A stretch of 64,000 nt of DNA from Neisseria animalis (GTDB lineage Bacteria > Pseudomonadota > Gammaproteobacteria > Burkholderiales > Neisseriaceae): contig NZ_LR134287.1 of the NCBI RefSeq assembly GCF_900636515.1, positions 868,001 to 932,000 of the forward strand, written 5' to 3'. A program made the position numbers and the translations under genes. The number at the start of each line of letters is the position of its first letter. Within the stretch, counting starts at the first letter, position 1. Under the pieces are notes generated by a model. It was not told the origin of the DNA and searched no databases. It saw only the letters and a program-made list of their open reading frames with translations. Shown here in pieces: positions 17,912 through 27,487 of the stretch.

Positions 17912-20825
17912 CTATGCCGGCATTGCCCTCCTGATAATCTGGGCAACCCTGTCCTGTTCAAACTGCGTAACAAACTTCACGTCAATTCCGCCGTCTTTGT
18001 TCATTGCGGCAAACCACCGCTCGGCGTGTGCGATTTTCTGTTTCTCGTTTTGGCGCAAGCCTGCGCCGTCTGCCACGCCTTTGCTTTCCACCACCAAATT
18101 CAGGCTTTCGCCTTGGCAGGTTTTGACGATGTAGGCAAAATCGGGCGAATAGGTTTCGCCGCCTGCCACAGGGATTTTAATTGCCCGTTTTGGGATTTTG
18201 GTAAACACCACCACTTCTTGAATTTCGCTGCCGGTGATATTTTGCTGTTCGATTTGGCTGTCAAAAAACACCTTGTCAAACAAGAAACTTTCCAAAGGTG
18301 TTGCGTTGCTGTCGATTATGCCCCAATCTTGGTTGATTTCAATTTCATCAAACGGCTTGCCCTGATGGTCAGTGAGTACGGTCGGATGGATTTTGCTGCT
18401 GATTTTTTGGTAGCCCACTTCAAACTTGCTTAGCGAATGGTGCAGTAAATATTGGTTAAACCCTTGTTGAATGAAACGGATAGTGTCTTCGTTCATAAAT
18501 CGGGTAATCTCGATTTGCTCTTTTAATTCAAAAAAGGCTTGGTGCAATGTTGCCATTTTGACAAACATCTTTTGTGCCAGTTTTTCTAAAAAAAGCACGG
18601 TATGTTAAGGTTGCAATCGGCTCAAACAGCTCTTCTTCCACACTTTCCGCTTGCTTAAAGCCGATCATTCCGCTGTCGATTTTAACCATTTCCTGCGTTT
18701 GGATACGGATAGCCGTAGCGGTAAAGCGTGATTGGTTTTCTTCCAAAAAATCTTTAAATAGTTGCAGCGTTTGGCTTTCCGTCATCTCATAACGCAACAC
18801 CGCCTTGTGGTTAATCGCTTCCCACAACGCTTTTAATTCATCGTATTTGCCGACACGCACCGCCGCTCTGTTTTTGCTTTGTTCTTCGGCATTGCGGATT
18901 TTGCCTTGTTTCAATTTAGCCGTACCGAAAGCGTTTGGAAATTTGGCTTTGATTTCGGAAAATGCACCGTCTGCCAAATTATCATCTTCATCAATCAAGT
19001 CCAAATCATAAAGCTCGTTGGCAAGTGGTCGTTTTTTAACATCAGGATAAGCCGATTTGATTTTTTCAAAAAGCTCATCGTTAAATTGGGTATAAACCAC
19101 TTCACGCGCGCCGCTTTGATTAACTTCATCAGTCAGTTTTTTGACAAAATCACGCTCGCTGCTGTCCACAAAATAATGCAACTTGAAATCGCCGTCTTTC
19201 ACACGGCTCATATATTCGTTTACGGGCAAACGCAATCCCCGCCCGACTTCTTGCAGTTTGCTGGTTTCAGATCCGCTGGAACGCAATTTGCAAATGCCGA
19301 ATACATTGGGATTATCCCAACCTTCACGCAACGTCCATTTTGAGAAAATAAAACGGCGTGGATTATCCAGCGACAGCAAACTTTCTTTATCGTGCAGAAT
19401 CTCGTTGATTTCTTGGGCGATTTTTTCATCGTCCGAGCTGTTGTCTTTGGAAAAATAACCGCCGTGCGTGGCGGATACGTCTGCCAGCACATCTTGCAGT
19501 GAAAGATAAAATGCCGAGCCCGCTTCTGCCGTCTGCAAAACACGCTGTGCTTCGGTTTTGACAATCTCTTCAAAACGGTTTTTCAAGCTGCCCGAAAGGT
19601 TGCCGCCGTCCCGATAGCCGGCAATATCGTCAATAAAAAACAGCGTCAAAGGCTTGATTTTGTCCGCACGGCTTAAAAAGCGTTTTTCATTGTCAAAATG
19701 CGTGCGGACGGCTTTTCGCATCATCATCTCAAACACATCGTCCGAATACGAAAACGGATAAATGCCGTCGCCTTTTTTCAGCTCGACACCGTTGCTTAAA
19801 ACCGCCGTGGTTTTATTTAAATGTTCCAAATATAAACCGTCTATATGAGCGTGGATTTTGTGCAGGCTCTCGCCCTTGTTCAGATAAAATTTCTGCTTCT
19901 CAAACTCAAAAGTTGCGGTTGTACCGTCGCTGTCGGTAAAGCGGATTTTGTCTGTCTTTTCGCCCTCTGTCTGCTGGATATGTGCCACCACGCCTTTCAC
20001 CAAATCCTGATTAAACGCATCAACGGCAGACAAACGATAAAGCAGGTTTTTAAATTTGTCGTTAAAAGTTGCCCCATAGCGTAAAACATATTGCGGGCTC
20101 AAGCTCATCAATGCCTGCCACGTTTTATTGCTGTCGTCAAAGCGGTGCGGTTCGTCAATGATTAAAATTGGCTTCACCGATCCGATGGCCTCAAAAGGCT
20201 TGTCAAACTTATCTTTAAGCAAAACGCTGCCGTCATTGCCCTTATCCTCGCCACGCATGGTTTTGCTGTTTACCATACCCATATTGAGCAGCAAAACGTG
20301 GATTTTCTCGGCATTATCGGCTTGCACGAAACGCACGATTTCAGACGGCATAGCACTGGTACGTTTGCCTTTTTTCGCCTTTTGGCTTTCCACCGTATAA
20401 AGCTCGATTTGTGCCTGTCCGTATTCATTGTCAAAATCCAGCCTGAAATGGTTTTTCAACGCCTCCGAACTTAAAAACTGCTGCGTTCCCGCCTTAATGG
20501 ATAAAGTCGGCACAACGATGACAAATTTATACACGCCCAACTGCTTGTGCATTTCATACATCGTTTGCGTGTAGGTATAAGTTTTGCCCGTACCCGTTTC
20601 CATCGCAATATCCAGCACATTGGAAAAATCGGGCGATTTGTCAATGCGGTTGTCCGCTTGGGTTTGGCGGATATTTGCTTGGTAACGCTCGCTTGATAAG
20701 GTCAATGTCGGATTTTCGCCGGTGTCGTTATTTTGCTTGTGGGCACGGTCAAACACGCCCAATACCGCCCGCACCGCACCGGTTTGGTGGGGTAAGCCCT
20801 TTTCATAATGAAAACCTTTTTTCAT
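17912..20825 (-). pseudogene. type III restriction subunit Res (system 1), split by a frameshift
   Basis: Two overlapping reading frames make up one Res protein of about 970 residues. The first (20825-18528) carries the SF2 helicase: Walker A METGTGKT at about 75-82, DEPH box, and the GREGWDNPNVF and VGRGLRLP motifs. The second (18598-17912) carries the PD-(D/E)xK nuclease (YSPDFAYIVK ... VVESKG). They are joined by a T7 run on the coding strand (18588-18594); six Ts would restore one frame through RAFLEKLAQKM. As read, the helicase would lack its nuclease. It could be phase variation, decay or a sequence error. The start lies 1 bp after the mod stop. Confidence 0.85.
18588..18594 (-). repeat. 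T7 homopolymer at the Res frameshift
   Basis: Seven As on the plus strand (Ts in coding sense) at the point where the helicase frame leaves the nuclease frame. Removing one base gives a continuous Res. Confidence 0.8.
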
Positions 20826-20826
20826 C

Positions 20827-22683
20827 TCAATACCTCACCAATAGCGACAAATGCAGATTTTTCTTATTGTTGTAAGTATCCAATGCCTGCTTCAATTCCA
20901 TCTGCTTGGCACTCTCCACATTCGCCCCAAACAGCACAATGCGTTCCGCTAAAAACGCCTTGTCCGTATCCAACTTGTCCAACAACGCCTTAATATGCCC
21001 GCTCTCAAAATCAGGCTGAATCAAATACAGGTTTTTACCGCACAAATGTGCAAAATAACCGCCAAAATCAACCGCTTGTACGGGTTCAGTCAATGCATTG
21101 CCGTCATACAGCCGCCAAGTGGTTAAAAGCGTATGATATTCCTCATCGCTCAACATACGGTTTAGTGTGCTAGGCAACTCATACTGCGGACTCAATGCTT
21201 CATCATCTATCGCACGGAAATCATCAGCCGTCTCAAAAATCCGAAAGCCCAAATCGCCCTCATAATCAGGGAAATCTTGACGGATTTTGACGGACGCTTT
21301 TTCAAGACGGGCTTTGGTGATGTCAAAAATGGTTTTGTAACCTGCATTTGCTGCTTCTTTTTTGGGTTTTTCATCAAGTTGAATTAAGATAAATCGGCGA
21401 TTTCCACCAAATCTATTTGAGTTCAATACAGCGTGTGCAGTTGTCCCTGAACCTGCAAAAAAATCTAAAATAATATCTTGATTATTATCACTGGTAGATA
21501 ATTTTAATATCCTTTCTATTAATGCTATTCCTTTAGGGTCACTAAAAATGCCTTTACCTAATAAATCTGCTAATTCTTCATTATTTCCGTGAGAATGCCC
21601 CACATCTTCATAATTCCATAAAGTTCCACAAGTAATACCATCTCGAACTTCACTTAAATATGTTTTTTTATCAACTCCGCCATTTTTATTAAAGTACAAA
21701 GCCCCCTCATCATATAATTCTTGCAATCTTTCCTTTGAATATCTTGGGTAACGCCCAGTAGGTGCAGTCCATTCAATTCCATTTGGAAAAACTATTGTAT
21801 AAATTCCACTATCTGAGCCACTTCTTGCGTGAATTGGCGTTGCTTTCCAAGCTCCTTTTGGATCATTATCTCTATTCTTATAATCTTTATTTTGCTTCTC
21901 TGTTCGTTCAAGTAAATTTAATGAAAATTTGGATTTGTTTTTTGAATAACAAAGAATATGCTCGTGTTGATATGACACATCAGTATCATTTGAGACTGTA
22001 TATTTATTATTCCAAATAAACCCAGCAACAAAATTCTCCTCCCCAAACACCTCATCACACAACAATTTCAACTGTGCCTGTTCGTTATCGTCAATACTGA
22101 TAAAAATCACGCCATCATCTTTAAGCAGCTCGCGTGCCACATACAGACGCGGATACATAAAAGTCAGCCACGCGCTGTGGGAATTGGATTTCTTGGCGGT
22201 AAAATCCAGCACACGGCGGGCTTCGTCAAGGCTCATATCGGCAAGCTCGGTAAGTTTTTCGGGCGTAAATTTGCGGTCGTCCTGATAAACAAAGCCGTCC
22301 GAACCCGTGTTGTACGGTGGGTCGATGTAAATCATCTTGACCTTGTTTTGATAGGCGTGTTTCAGGTGTTTGAGCACTTCCAAATTGTCGCCTTTAATCA
22401 GCAGATTTTGGCTGTCCTTGTTTTCAGGCAGGGCGTTGTGGGCGGTGTCTTCACCCAACAAAGTAACGGGCGGACACTCACGCAGATAGCGGGCATAAGA
22501 TTTGCCCAACCAGCCCATCGAATAAGATTCACGGCTGACGGGAATATCGGCAGAACGAAGCTCCTCTGCCATTTTGTCGGGCAGAAAGTTGCCGTGTTTG
22601 TCGAAGCATTGGGGGAAGTGATTTTTTAGAATTTCAATAGACGGATTTTGAGGCGCTTCAAATAGCTTTTCGGAGATAATCAT
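20827..22683 (-). CDS. type III DNA adenine methyltransferase Mod (system 1)
   Basis: A 618-residue beta-class adenine methyltransferase. DPPYNTG is at residues 121-127 and DFFAGSG at 407-413, with the target recognition domain between. The 5' and 3' parts have host-like composition and uptake sequences nearby, but the TRD segment (about 21380-22030) is markedly AT-rich, suggesting TRD exchange. GGAGG lies correctly spaced before ATG 22683. Res follows after one base. Upstream are an AACGC repeat tract, a TTGACA box and a CREE. Mod sets the sequence specificity of both methylation and restriction; its switching would alter gene expression genome-wide. Confidence 0.93.
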   Translation of the reverse strand: MIISEKLFEAPQNPSIEILKNHFPQCFDKHGNFLPDKMAEELRSADIPVSRESYSMGWLGKSYARYLRECPPVTLLGEDTAHNALPENKDSQNLLIKGDNLEVLKHLKHAYQNKVKMIYIDPPYNTGSDGFVYQDDRKFTPEKLTELADMSLDEARRVLDFTAKKSNSHSAWLTFMYPRLYVARELLKDDGVIFISIDDNEQAQLKLLCDEVFGEENFVAGFIWNNKYTVSNDTDVSYQHEHILCYSKNKSKFSLNLLERTEKQNKDYKNRDNDPKGAWKATPIHARSGSDSGIYTIVFPNGIEWTAPTGRYPRYSKERLQELYDEGALYFNKNGGVDKKTYLSEVRDGITCGTLWNYEDVGHSHGNNEELADLLGKGIFSDPKGIALIERILKLSTSDNNQDIILDFFAGSGTTAHAVLNSNRFGGNRRFILIQLDEKPKKEAANAGYKTIFDITKARLEKASVKIRQDFPDYEGDLGFRIFETADDFRAIDDEALSPQYELPSTLNRMLSDEEYHTLLTTWRLYDGNALTEPVQAVDFGGYFAHLCGKNLYLIQPDFESGHIKALLDKLDTDKAFLAERIVLFGANVESAKQMELKQALDTYNNKKNLHLSLLVRY

Positions 22684-22710
22684 TTGACTACCTCCAGAGA
22701 AAAAATTAGA

Positions 22711-22776
22711 TTATTGCGTTGCGTTGCGTTGCGTTGCGTTGCGTTGCGTTGCGTTGCGTTGCGTTGCGTTGTTCAT
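22711..22776 (-). other. repeat-containing upstream ORF before mod 1
   Basis: ATG at 22776 follows AAGG and reads through the pentamer tract (N-A-T-Q-R repeats). With eleven units it ends at TAA 22713-22711. With a unit number divisible by three it would run to a TGA that overlaps the mod ATG as ATGA. It may therefore act as a switch through translational coupling; see findings. Confidence 0.5.
22716..22770 (-). repeat. pentanucleotide tract, eleven AACGC units
   Basis: Eleven perfect GCGTT units on the plus strand (AACGC in the mod sense), 33 bases upstream of the mod start. Length and purity are those of a slippage-prone contingency repeat. Confidence 0.95.
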
Positions 22777-22802
22777 TTTCTACCTTTATTTTGATTTGTC
22801 AA
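22775..22802 (-). promoter_or_regulatory. possible mod 1 promoter
   Basis: TTGACA (22802-22797) and GAAAAT (22780-22775) with a 16-bp spacer, ahead of the AACGC tract. If used, transcription would start inside the tract. Confidence 0.45.
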
Positions 22803-22820
22803 GTGTTTTTTTGAATGATT

Positions 22821-22927
22821 TATAGTCGAATAAAATAAGAATGAGACAAGGCAGCGAAGCCGCAGACAGTACACATAGTACGGCAAGGCAAAGCAACGCT
22901 GTATCATTCTTATTTTAAATGACTATA
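22821..22927 (-). repeat. Correia-like repeat (CREE) copy D
   Basis: 107-bp copy identical in core to copies A and C, inverse orientation, upstream of mod 1. Correia elements elsewhere are known to carry outward promoters and IHF sites, so it could feed transcription into mod. Confidence 0.85.
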
Positions 22928-23092
22928 AAATATTGCCCAGTATATTCATTATGCCATAACTTGTGTGCTGATAACCGGAGAAATCCGTTTTAAGCTGAAA
23001 AAGCGGATAGGGCGGTTTGTTTGGCAGGTAATCGGCGGAGCGGGGTGGTGTTTGTCCAATCTTCAGACGCCGGCGGGCTGTCGGAACGGATT

Positions 23093-23124
23093 AAAGGCCG
23101 TCTGCAAATTTGCAGACGGCCTTT
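23093..23124 (-). terminator. perfect uptake-sequence palindrome after rpoD
   Basis: AAAGGCCGTCTGCAAA directly joined to its complement, a 16-bp perfect dyad without spacer. A further uptake sequence overlaps the rpoD stop codon (23142-23156). Confidence 0.8.
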
Positions 23125-23153
23125 GCTTGTATACGCGGATTTTGCAGACGGCC

Positions 23154-25103
23154 TTAAGACTTGTTGTCTTCACTGTCCAAGAAGCTCTTCAGGCGGTCGC
23201 TGCGGGTCGGGTGGCGCAGTTTGCGCAGAGCTTTAGCTTCGATTTGGCGGATGCGCTCGCGGGTTACGTCAAACTGTTTGCCCACTTCTTCCAATGTGTG
23301 GTCGGTATTCATGTCGATACCGAAACGCATACGCAGCACTTTGGCTTCGCGCGGGGTCAGGCTTTCGAGCACTTCTTTGGTTACTTCGTGCAGGCTGGAA
23401 TACATGGCGGCATCGGCAGGAGCAACGTTGTTGGCATCTTCGATGAAGTCGCCCAAGTGCGAATCGTCGTCGTCGCCGATGGGGGTTTCCATGGAAATCG
23501 GTTCTTTGGCGATTTTCATGATTTTGCGGATTTTGTCTTCCGGCATTTCCATCAGCTCGGCCAGTTTGGCGGAATCGGGTTCTTCGCCGTTTTCCTGCAG
23601 GTATTGGCGGGAGATGCGGTTCATCTTGTTGATGGTTTCAATCATGTGCACCGGAATACGGATGGTGCGTGCCTGATCGGCAATCGAGCGGGTAATGGCT
23701 TGGCGGATCCACCATGTGGCGTAGGTGGAGAATTTGTAGCCGCGGCGGTATTCGAATTTGTCCACCGCTTTCATCAGGCCGATGTTGCCTTCTTGAATCA
23801 GGTCGAGAAACTGCAAACCGCGGTTGGTGTATTTTTTGGCGATGGAAATCACCAGGCGCAGGTTGGCTTGAATCATTTCCTGCTTGGCGGCGGCGGTTTC
23901 TTTTTCGCTGACAACCATGTTTTTGTTGATGGCTTTCAACTCTTCAATGGAAATACGGGTGGTTTTTTCCATTTCCGACAATTCGGTCTGCTTCTCGATG
24001 ATGGCGTGGCGGAAGCGGTCGAGTGCGTCTGCCCATACGCGGCCTTTGGCAATTTCTTCCTCTACCCATTGCAGCTCGGTAATGGCGGGCAGGAAGTTTT
24101 GGATAAAGTAGTCGCGATCCATGCGCACGCGGTCGGTACAGATGTCGCGGATTTCGCGTTCGATACGGCGGATGTTGTCAACATGGCCGCGCAGGGTGTT
24201 GCTCAGGTTTTCGATTTGACGGGTGGCAAAGCGGACTTCCAGCAGTTTGGCGGCGATGGCGTCGCGGTGTCGCAGGTAGTCGGGGTGGCGGCTGTGGTTT
24301 TGCTCCAGCGCGCTGACCATTTGTGTGTAGTCGGTTTCGATTTGGGCGAAGTGTGCCAATACTTTTTGTTTTAATTCTTCTAAGTTGGCGGCGGACATGG
24401 TTTCGGCATCGTTGCCACCGTCGTCCTCGTCGCTTTCGTCGTCATCTTCGCTGCCGTCTTCTTCTTCGCTGCTGTCTCCTGCTTCGGGGGCGGTGCTCTC
24501 GAGATGACCCAGACCTAATTCGTTCAGCAACACTTCGTTAGGGTCGATAATGGCTTCAACCACTTCATCGACACGGATTTCGTCTTTGCGGATTTGTTCG
24601 ATCAGGCCGAGGATTTCGGCAATCGAGCCGGGGCAGGCGGAGATTGCCTGTACCATGTTTTTCAGGGCGTTTTCGATTTTTTTGGCGATGATGATTTCGT
24701 CTTCGCGGGTCAGCAGGTCGACCTGCCCCATTTCGCGCATATACATACGGACGGGGTCGGTGGTACGCCCGAATTCGGAGTCCGCATTGGATAATGCGGC
24801 TTCGGCTTCTTCTACGGCATCGTCATCGGTAATCGAGGCGGCGTTGTCGCTCAATAAAATGTCTTCCGCATCCGGTGCCTGTTCGGTAACTTGGATGCCC
24901 AAGCCGGAAATCATGCTGACGATATTGTCGATTTGATCGGCATCGGACATATCGTCGGGCAGGGCGTCATTGATTTCGGAGTAGGTGATGTAGCCGCGCT
25001 CTTTGCCCATGATGATGAGCTGGCGCAGGCGTGCGCGCTGCTCTTCTACGGTCAGCGGACGGTTGTCGTCTTGATCTTGGTATTCTTCGTGGTGTTGGGA
25101 CAT
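23154..25103 (-). CDS. rpoD: RNA polymerase primary sigma factor RpoD
   Basis: A 649-residue group 1 sigma-70. Region 1.1 is at the N-terminus, [21 protein letters not shown] is region 1.2, a long acidic non-conserved region follows ([20 protein letters not shown]), then region 2 ([43 protein letters not shown]), region 3 and region 4 ([30 protein letters not shown]). Start 25103 begins the conserved protein, after AAAGAGAT. It forms the dnaG-rpoD part of the macromolecular synthesis operon; rpsU is not next to it. Confidence 0.97.
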   Translation of the reverse strand: MSQHHEEYQDQDDNRPLTVEEQRARLRQLIIMGKERGYITYSEINDALPDDMSDADQIDNIVSMISGLGIQVTEQAPDAEDILLSDNAASITDDDAVEEAEAALSNADSEFGRTTDPVRMYMREMGQVDLLTREDEIIIAKKIENALKNMVQAISACPGSIAEILGLIEQIRKDEIRVDEVVEAIIDPNEVLLNELGLGHLESTAPEAGDSSEEEDGSEDDDESDEDDGGNDAETMSAANLEELKQKVLAHFAQIETDYTQMVSALEQNHSRHPDYLRHRDAIAAKLLEVRFATRQIENLSNTLRGHVDNIRRIEREIRDICTDRVRMDRDYFIQNFLPAITELQWVEEEIAKGRVWADALDRFRHAIIEKQTELSEMEKTTRISIEELKAINKNMVVSEKETAAAKQEMIQANLRLVISIAKKYTNRGLQFLDLIQEGNIGLMKAVDKFEYRRGYKFSTYATWWIRQAITRSIADQARTIRIPVHMIETINKMNRISRQYLQENGEEPDSAKLAELMEMPEDKIRKIMKIAKEPISMETPIGDDDDSHLGDFIEDANNVAPADAAMYSSLHEVTKEVLESLTPREAKVLRMRFGIDMNTDHTLEEVGKQFDVTRERIRQIEAKALRKLRHPTRSDRLKSFLDSEDNKS

Positions 25104-25189
25104 AGCTATCTCTTTGTTGGATAAGGGAGGCCGACGGTTTGCACGGCAATGCACCTGAAGGCGGGGCAGCGGTTTCGGGTAAAACGCGC

Positions 25190-25268
25190 TGAGGCCGTCT
25201 GAAGTTTGGTAAGGGTGTTCTGCGCTCGGTATGTCTCGCAGCGAAAGTAGTATTGTTCAGACGGCCTG
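25190..25268 (-). terminator. uptake-sequence hairpin between dnaG and rpoD
   Basis: AGGCCGTCTGAA and TTCAGACGGCCT face each other about 55 bases apart, between dnaG (upstream) and rpoD. Could attenuate readthrough or mark a processing point in the operon. Confidence 0.5.
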
Positions 25269-25286
25269 AGTATATGGAAACGGGTT

Positions 25287-27068
25287 TCAATTTGTTTTGG
25301 ACATCAGTAGGGAGACCAAAAGTTTTTTTTCATAATCGTTTAAACCGCTGTCGGCACTTTTTTGTTTGAGCGTTTCGATTTGGCTGTATTTTAACTCATT
25401 CAACAGCTTTTTCATGCCGATTTTGAAATTTTCGCAGTTTTCTTCGTTGTCGGCCTCCCATTCGTCGGCGGATTGGAGTGTCGACTGGAAAATCCGGTGG
25501 ACGGTGTCTTCGTAAGGGGAGCCGCGCATGTGTTCCAAAATTTGGGCACTGCCGGGAGGGGCGGCATGGCTTTTAATCATTTCGGCCAAATTGGCCAGAC
25601 AGGCGAAGTCGCCCTCCAGTGCCAAATATTCGGGTAAGTCTATATATGCAGCCCAACCCGGATTTATCAAGAGGCTGCGGATTTGCCGTTGCACCAAAGT
25701 CAGCATGGCCGGCTGTCTGGCGGTTGCGGGCGGCAGTTTGTAGCTTTTTTGTTTGATATGGCGTTTGGGTGCCTCCTGACCCAAAAGCCGTGCAAGGTTG
25801 TCAGGGTCGATGCCCACCAACTCGCTCAAACGCTGTTTTAATAAGAATGCCAGCGCAGGTGCCGTAATCTGCGCCAACAGCGGTGAGGCGGTTTTGACCA
25901 ATTCCGCTTTACCTTCTTGGGTGTTTAGATTGAGGCCGTCTGCCAGATGTTCCCAAAAATATTCGGAAAGCGGCTTGCTTTGGTGCAGCAAGGCATCTTC
26001 AAACTGGGTTTTGCCGAAGGCGCGGATGTAGCTGTCGGGATCGTGTTCTTCGGGCAGAAACAGAAAATGCAGCGATTTGTCGTCTTTCAGCTGCGGCAAT
26101 GCGTTTTCCAGTGCGCGCCATGCCGCTTTGCGCCCCGCACCGTCGCCGTCGAAACAGAAATAAATGCTGTCGGTTTGGCGCATCAGCATTTTGACATGGT
26201 CGGCGGTGGTGGACGTGCCGAGCGAGGCCACACCATAGCCGATTCCGAACTGCGCCAGCGCCACGACGTCCATATAGCCTTCGACGACTAAAATCCGCCC
26301 TGCCTCTTTGATTGCCGCGCGGCCTTCGTAAAGGCCGTAGAGGTTTTTGCCTTTGTCGAACAGCGGCGTATCCGGCGAGTTTAAATATTTGGGTTTGGAG
26401 TTGTCGAGCACCCGTCCGCCGAAGCCGATGACTTGGCCTTTGGTGTCGCGGATGGGGAACATAATCCGGTGGCGGAAGCGGTCGTAGTAGCGGTTTTGTT
26501 CTTCGTTGTGAATCACTTGTCCGCTGTCTACCAGCGGAGTAGAGGGGTAGGGTCGGAATACTTGCGCCAAAGGCTGCCAGCCGTCGGGCGCGTAACCTAG
26601 GCCGTAGTGGGCGATGATTTCCGCATTCAAGCCGCGCGTATTCAGATATTGCTGTGCTTCAGGCGCGGTTTTCAGACGGCCTTGGTAAAAATCCGCGCAT
26701 GCCTGCATGGTTTCTTCCAGCGTCTGCTGCTTTTTTTTACGTTCGGCACGCTGCTCGTGATTTTCCGTGCGCCCGCCGGTTTTCGGTACCGTCATGCCCA
26801 CCCGGTCGGCCAGATACTGCACCGCCTCGGCAAACCCCAATCCCTGATATTCCATCAGAAAACCAATGGCCGATCCGTGTGCGCCGCAGCCGAAGCAGTG
26901 GTAAAACTGCTTGGTCGGACTCACCGAAAACGACGGTGATTTTTCTTTGTGAAACGGGCAGCAGGCCATGTAGTTTGCCCCGCCTTTTTTCAGCGGCACG
27001 CGTTCGTCGATAATATCGACGATATCCACTTTGGCTAATAGCTCGTCTATGAAGTCGGATGGAATCAT
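25287..27068 (-). CDS. dnaG: DNA primase DnaG
   Basis: A 593-residue primase. The N-terminal zinc-binding domain has C-x2-H-x17-C-x2-C (CPFHKEKSPSF ... FYHCFGC), followed by the RNA polymerase/Toprim domain with EGYMDVVAL and the FDGDGAG loop, and a C-terminal DnaB-interaction domain. It makes replication primers. Start 27068 is chosen because MIPSDFIDELLAKVDIVDII is the family N-terminus; longer readings enter the divergent control region of the HicAB-like genes. rpoD follows on the same strand. Confidence 0.96.
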   Translation of the reverse strand: MIPSDFIDELLAKVDIVDIIDERVPLKKGGANYMACCPFHKEKSPSFSVSPTKQFYHCFGCGAHGSAIGFLMEYQGLGFAEAVQYLADRVGMTVPKTGGRTENHEQRAERKKKQQTLEETMQACADFYQGRLKTAPEAQQYLNTRGLNAEIIAHYGLGYAPDGWQPLAQVFRPYPSTPLVDSGQVIHNEEQNRYYDRFRHRIMFPIRDTKGQVIGFGGRVLDNSKPKYLNSPDTPLFDKGKNLYGLYEGRAAIKEAGRILVVEGYMDVVALAQFGIGYGVASLGTSTTADHVKMLMRQTDSIYFCFDGDGAGRKAAWRALENALPQLKDDKSLHFLFLPEEHDPDSYIRAFGKTQFEDALLHQSKPLSEYFWEHLADGLNLNTQEGKAELVKTASPLLAQITAPALAFLLKQRLSELVGIDPDNLARLLGQEAPKRHIKQKSYKLPPATARQPAMLTLVQRQIRSLLINPGWAAYIDLPEYLALEGDFACLANLAEMIKSHAAPPGSAQILEHMRGSPYEDTVHRIFQSTLQSADEWEADNEENCENFKIGMKKLLNELKYSQIETLKQKSADSGLNDYEKKLLVSLLMSKTN

Positions 27069-27197
27069 GGCGGGTAAGGAAAAGGGGGGTATTTTGCAGA
27101 CGGCTTTGAAAATCCGATATTGTAGCATTTTTGGCCGAATATTGCCCAATTAAACCAGTTTGGTAATTATGCAACAAAAAAGATGTATTCCATACTT

Positions 27198-27225
27198 TAA
27201 AATACAACATAAATGTTGTATTTTA
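27198..27225. promoter_or_regulatory. perfect palindrome in the hicAB-dnaG control region
   Basis: TAAAATACAAC and GTTGTATTTTA flank a 6-bp centre. It is a likely operator for the HicB-like antitoxin, which carries a DNA-binding domain, 29 bp before the toxin start. Confidence 0.6.
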
Positions 27226-27253
27226 TCATCTTCAATATTTAAAGATGGGCGGT

Positions 27254-27436
27254 ATGCAATACAGAGAATTTAAAAAATGGCTGCTGATACACGGTGTAGC
27301 ATTGACCAATGACAAAAGAGGCAGTCGCCAACTCATCAGGCTTGGAGACAAAACCTCCGTATTTCTCAATGATGGCAGTAAAGAAATCGGTACAGCTTTA
27401 GTCAATCAAATCAAAAAAGACCTTAATTCAAAATAA
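27254..27436 (+). CDS. HicA-like toxin with altered active site
   Basis: A 60-residue protein with the compact HicA double-stranded-RNA-binding-like fold: MQYREFKKWLLIHGVAL aligns with E. coli HicA (REFRRWL type). The catalytic histidine region that reads SNHLKL in E. coli HicA is GSRQLIRL here, with no histidine, and the following P-x-H is also missing. It may be an inactive or diverged toxin. Another in-frame ATG lies at 27245. It is followed by a HicB-like gene, so the pairing is as expected. Confidence 0.65.
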   Translation: MQYREFKKWLLIHGVALTNDKRGSRQLIRLGDKTSVFLNDGSKEIGTALVNQIKKDLNSK

Positions 27437-27487
27437 ACGCAAGCCCAAAAAGGCTTGCCCACCGCCCCAAACAGAAAAGGACACCGA

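Noticed and set aside
22716..22770. CRISPR array suspected from regular repeats
   Set aside because: The repeats are 5 bp, contiguous and without spacers; it is a simple-sequence tract.
22965..24374. 469-codon plus-strand open frame across rpoD
   Set aside because: It is antisense to rpoD, begins in an unrelated intergenic region, and shows low-complexity F/V/D/G-rich translation typical of shadow frames over GC-rich genes.
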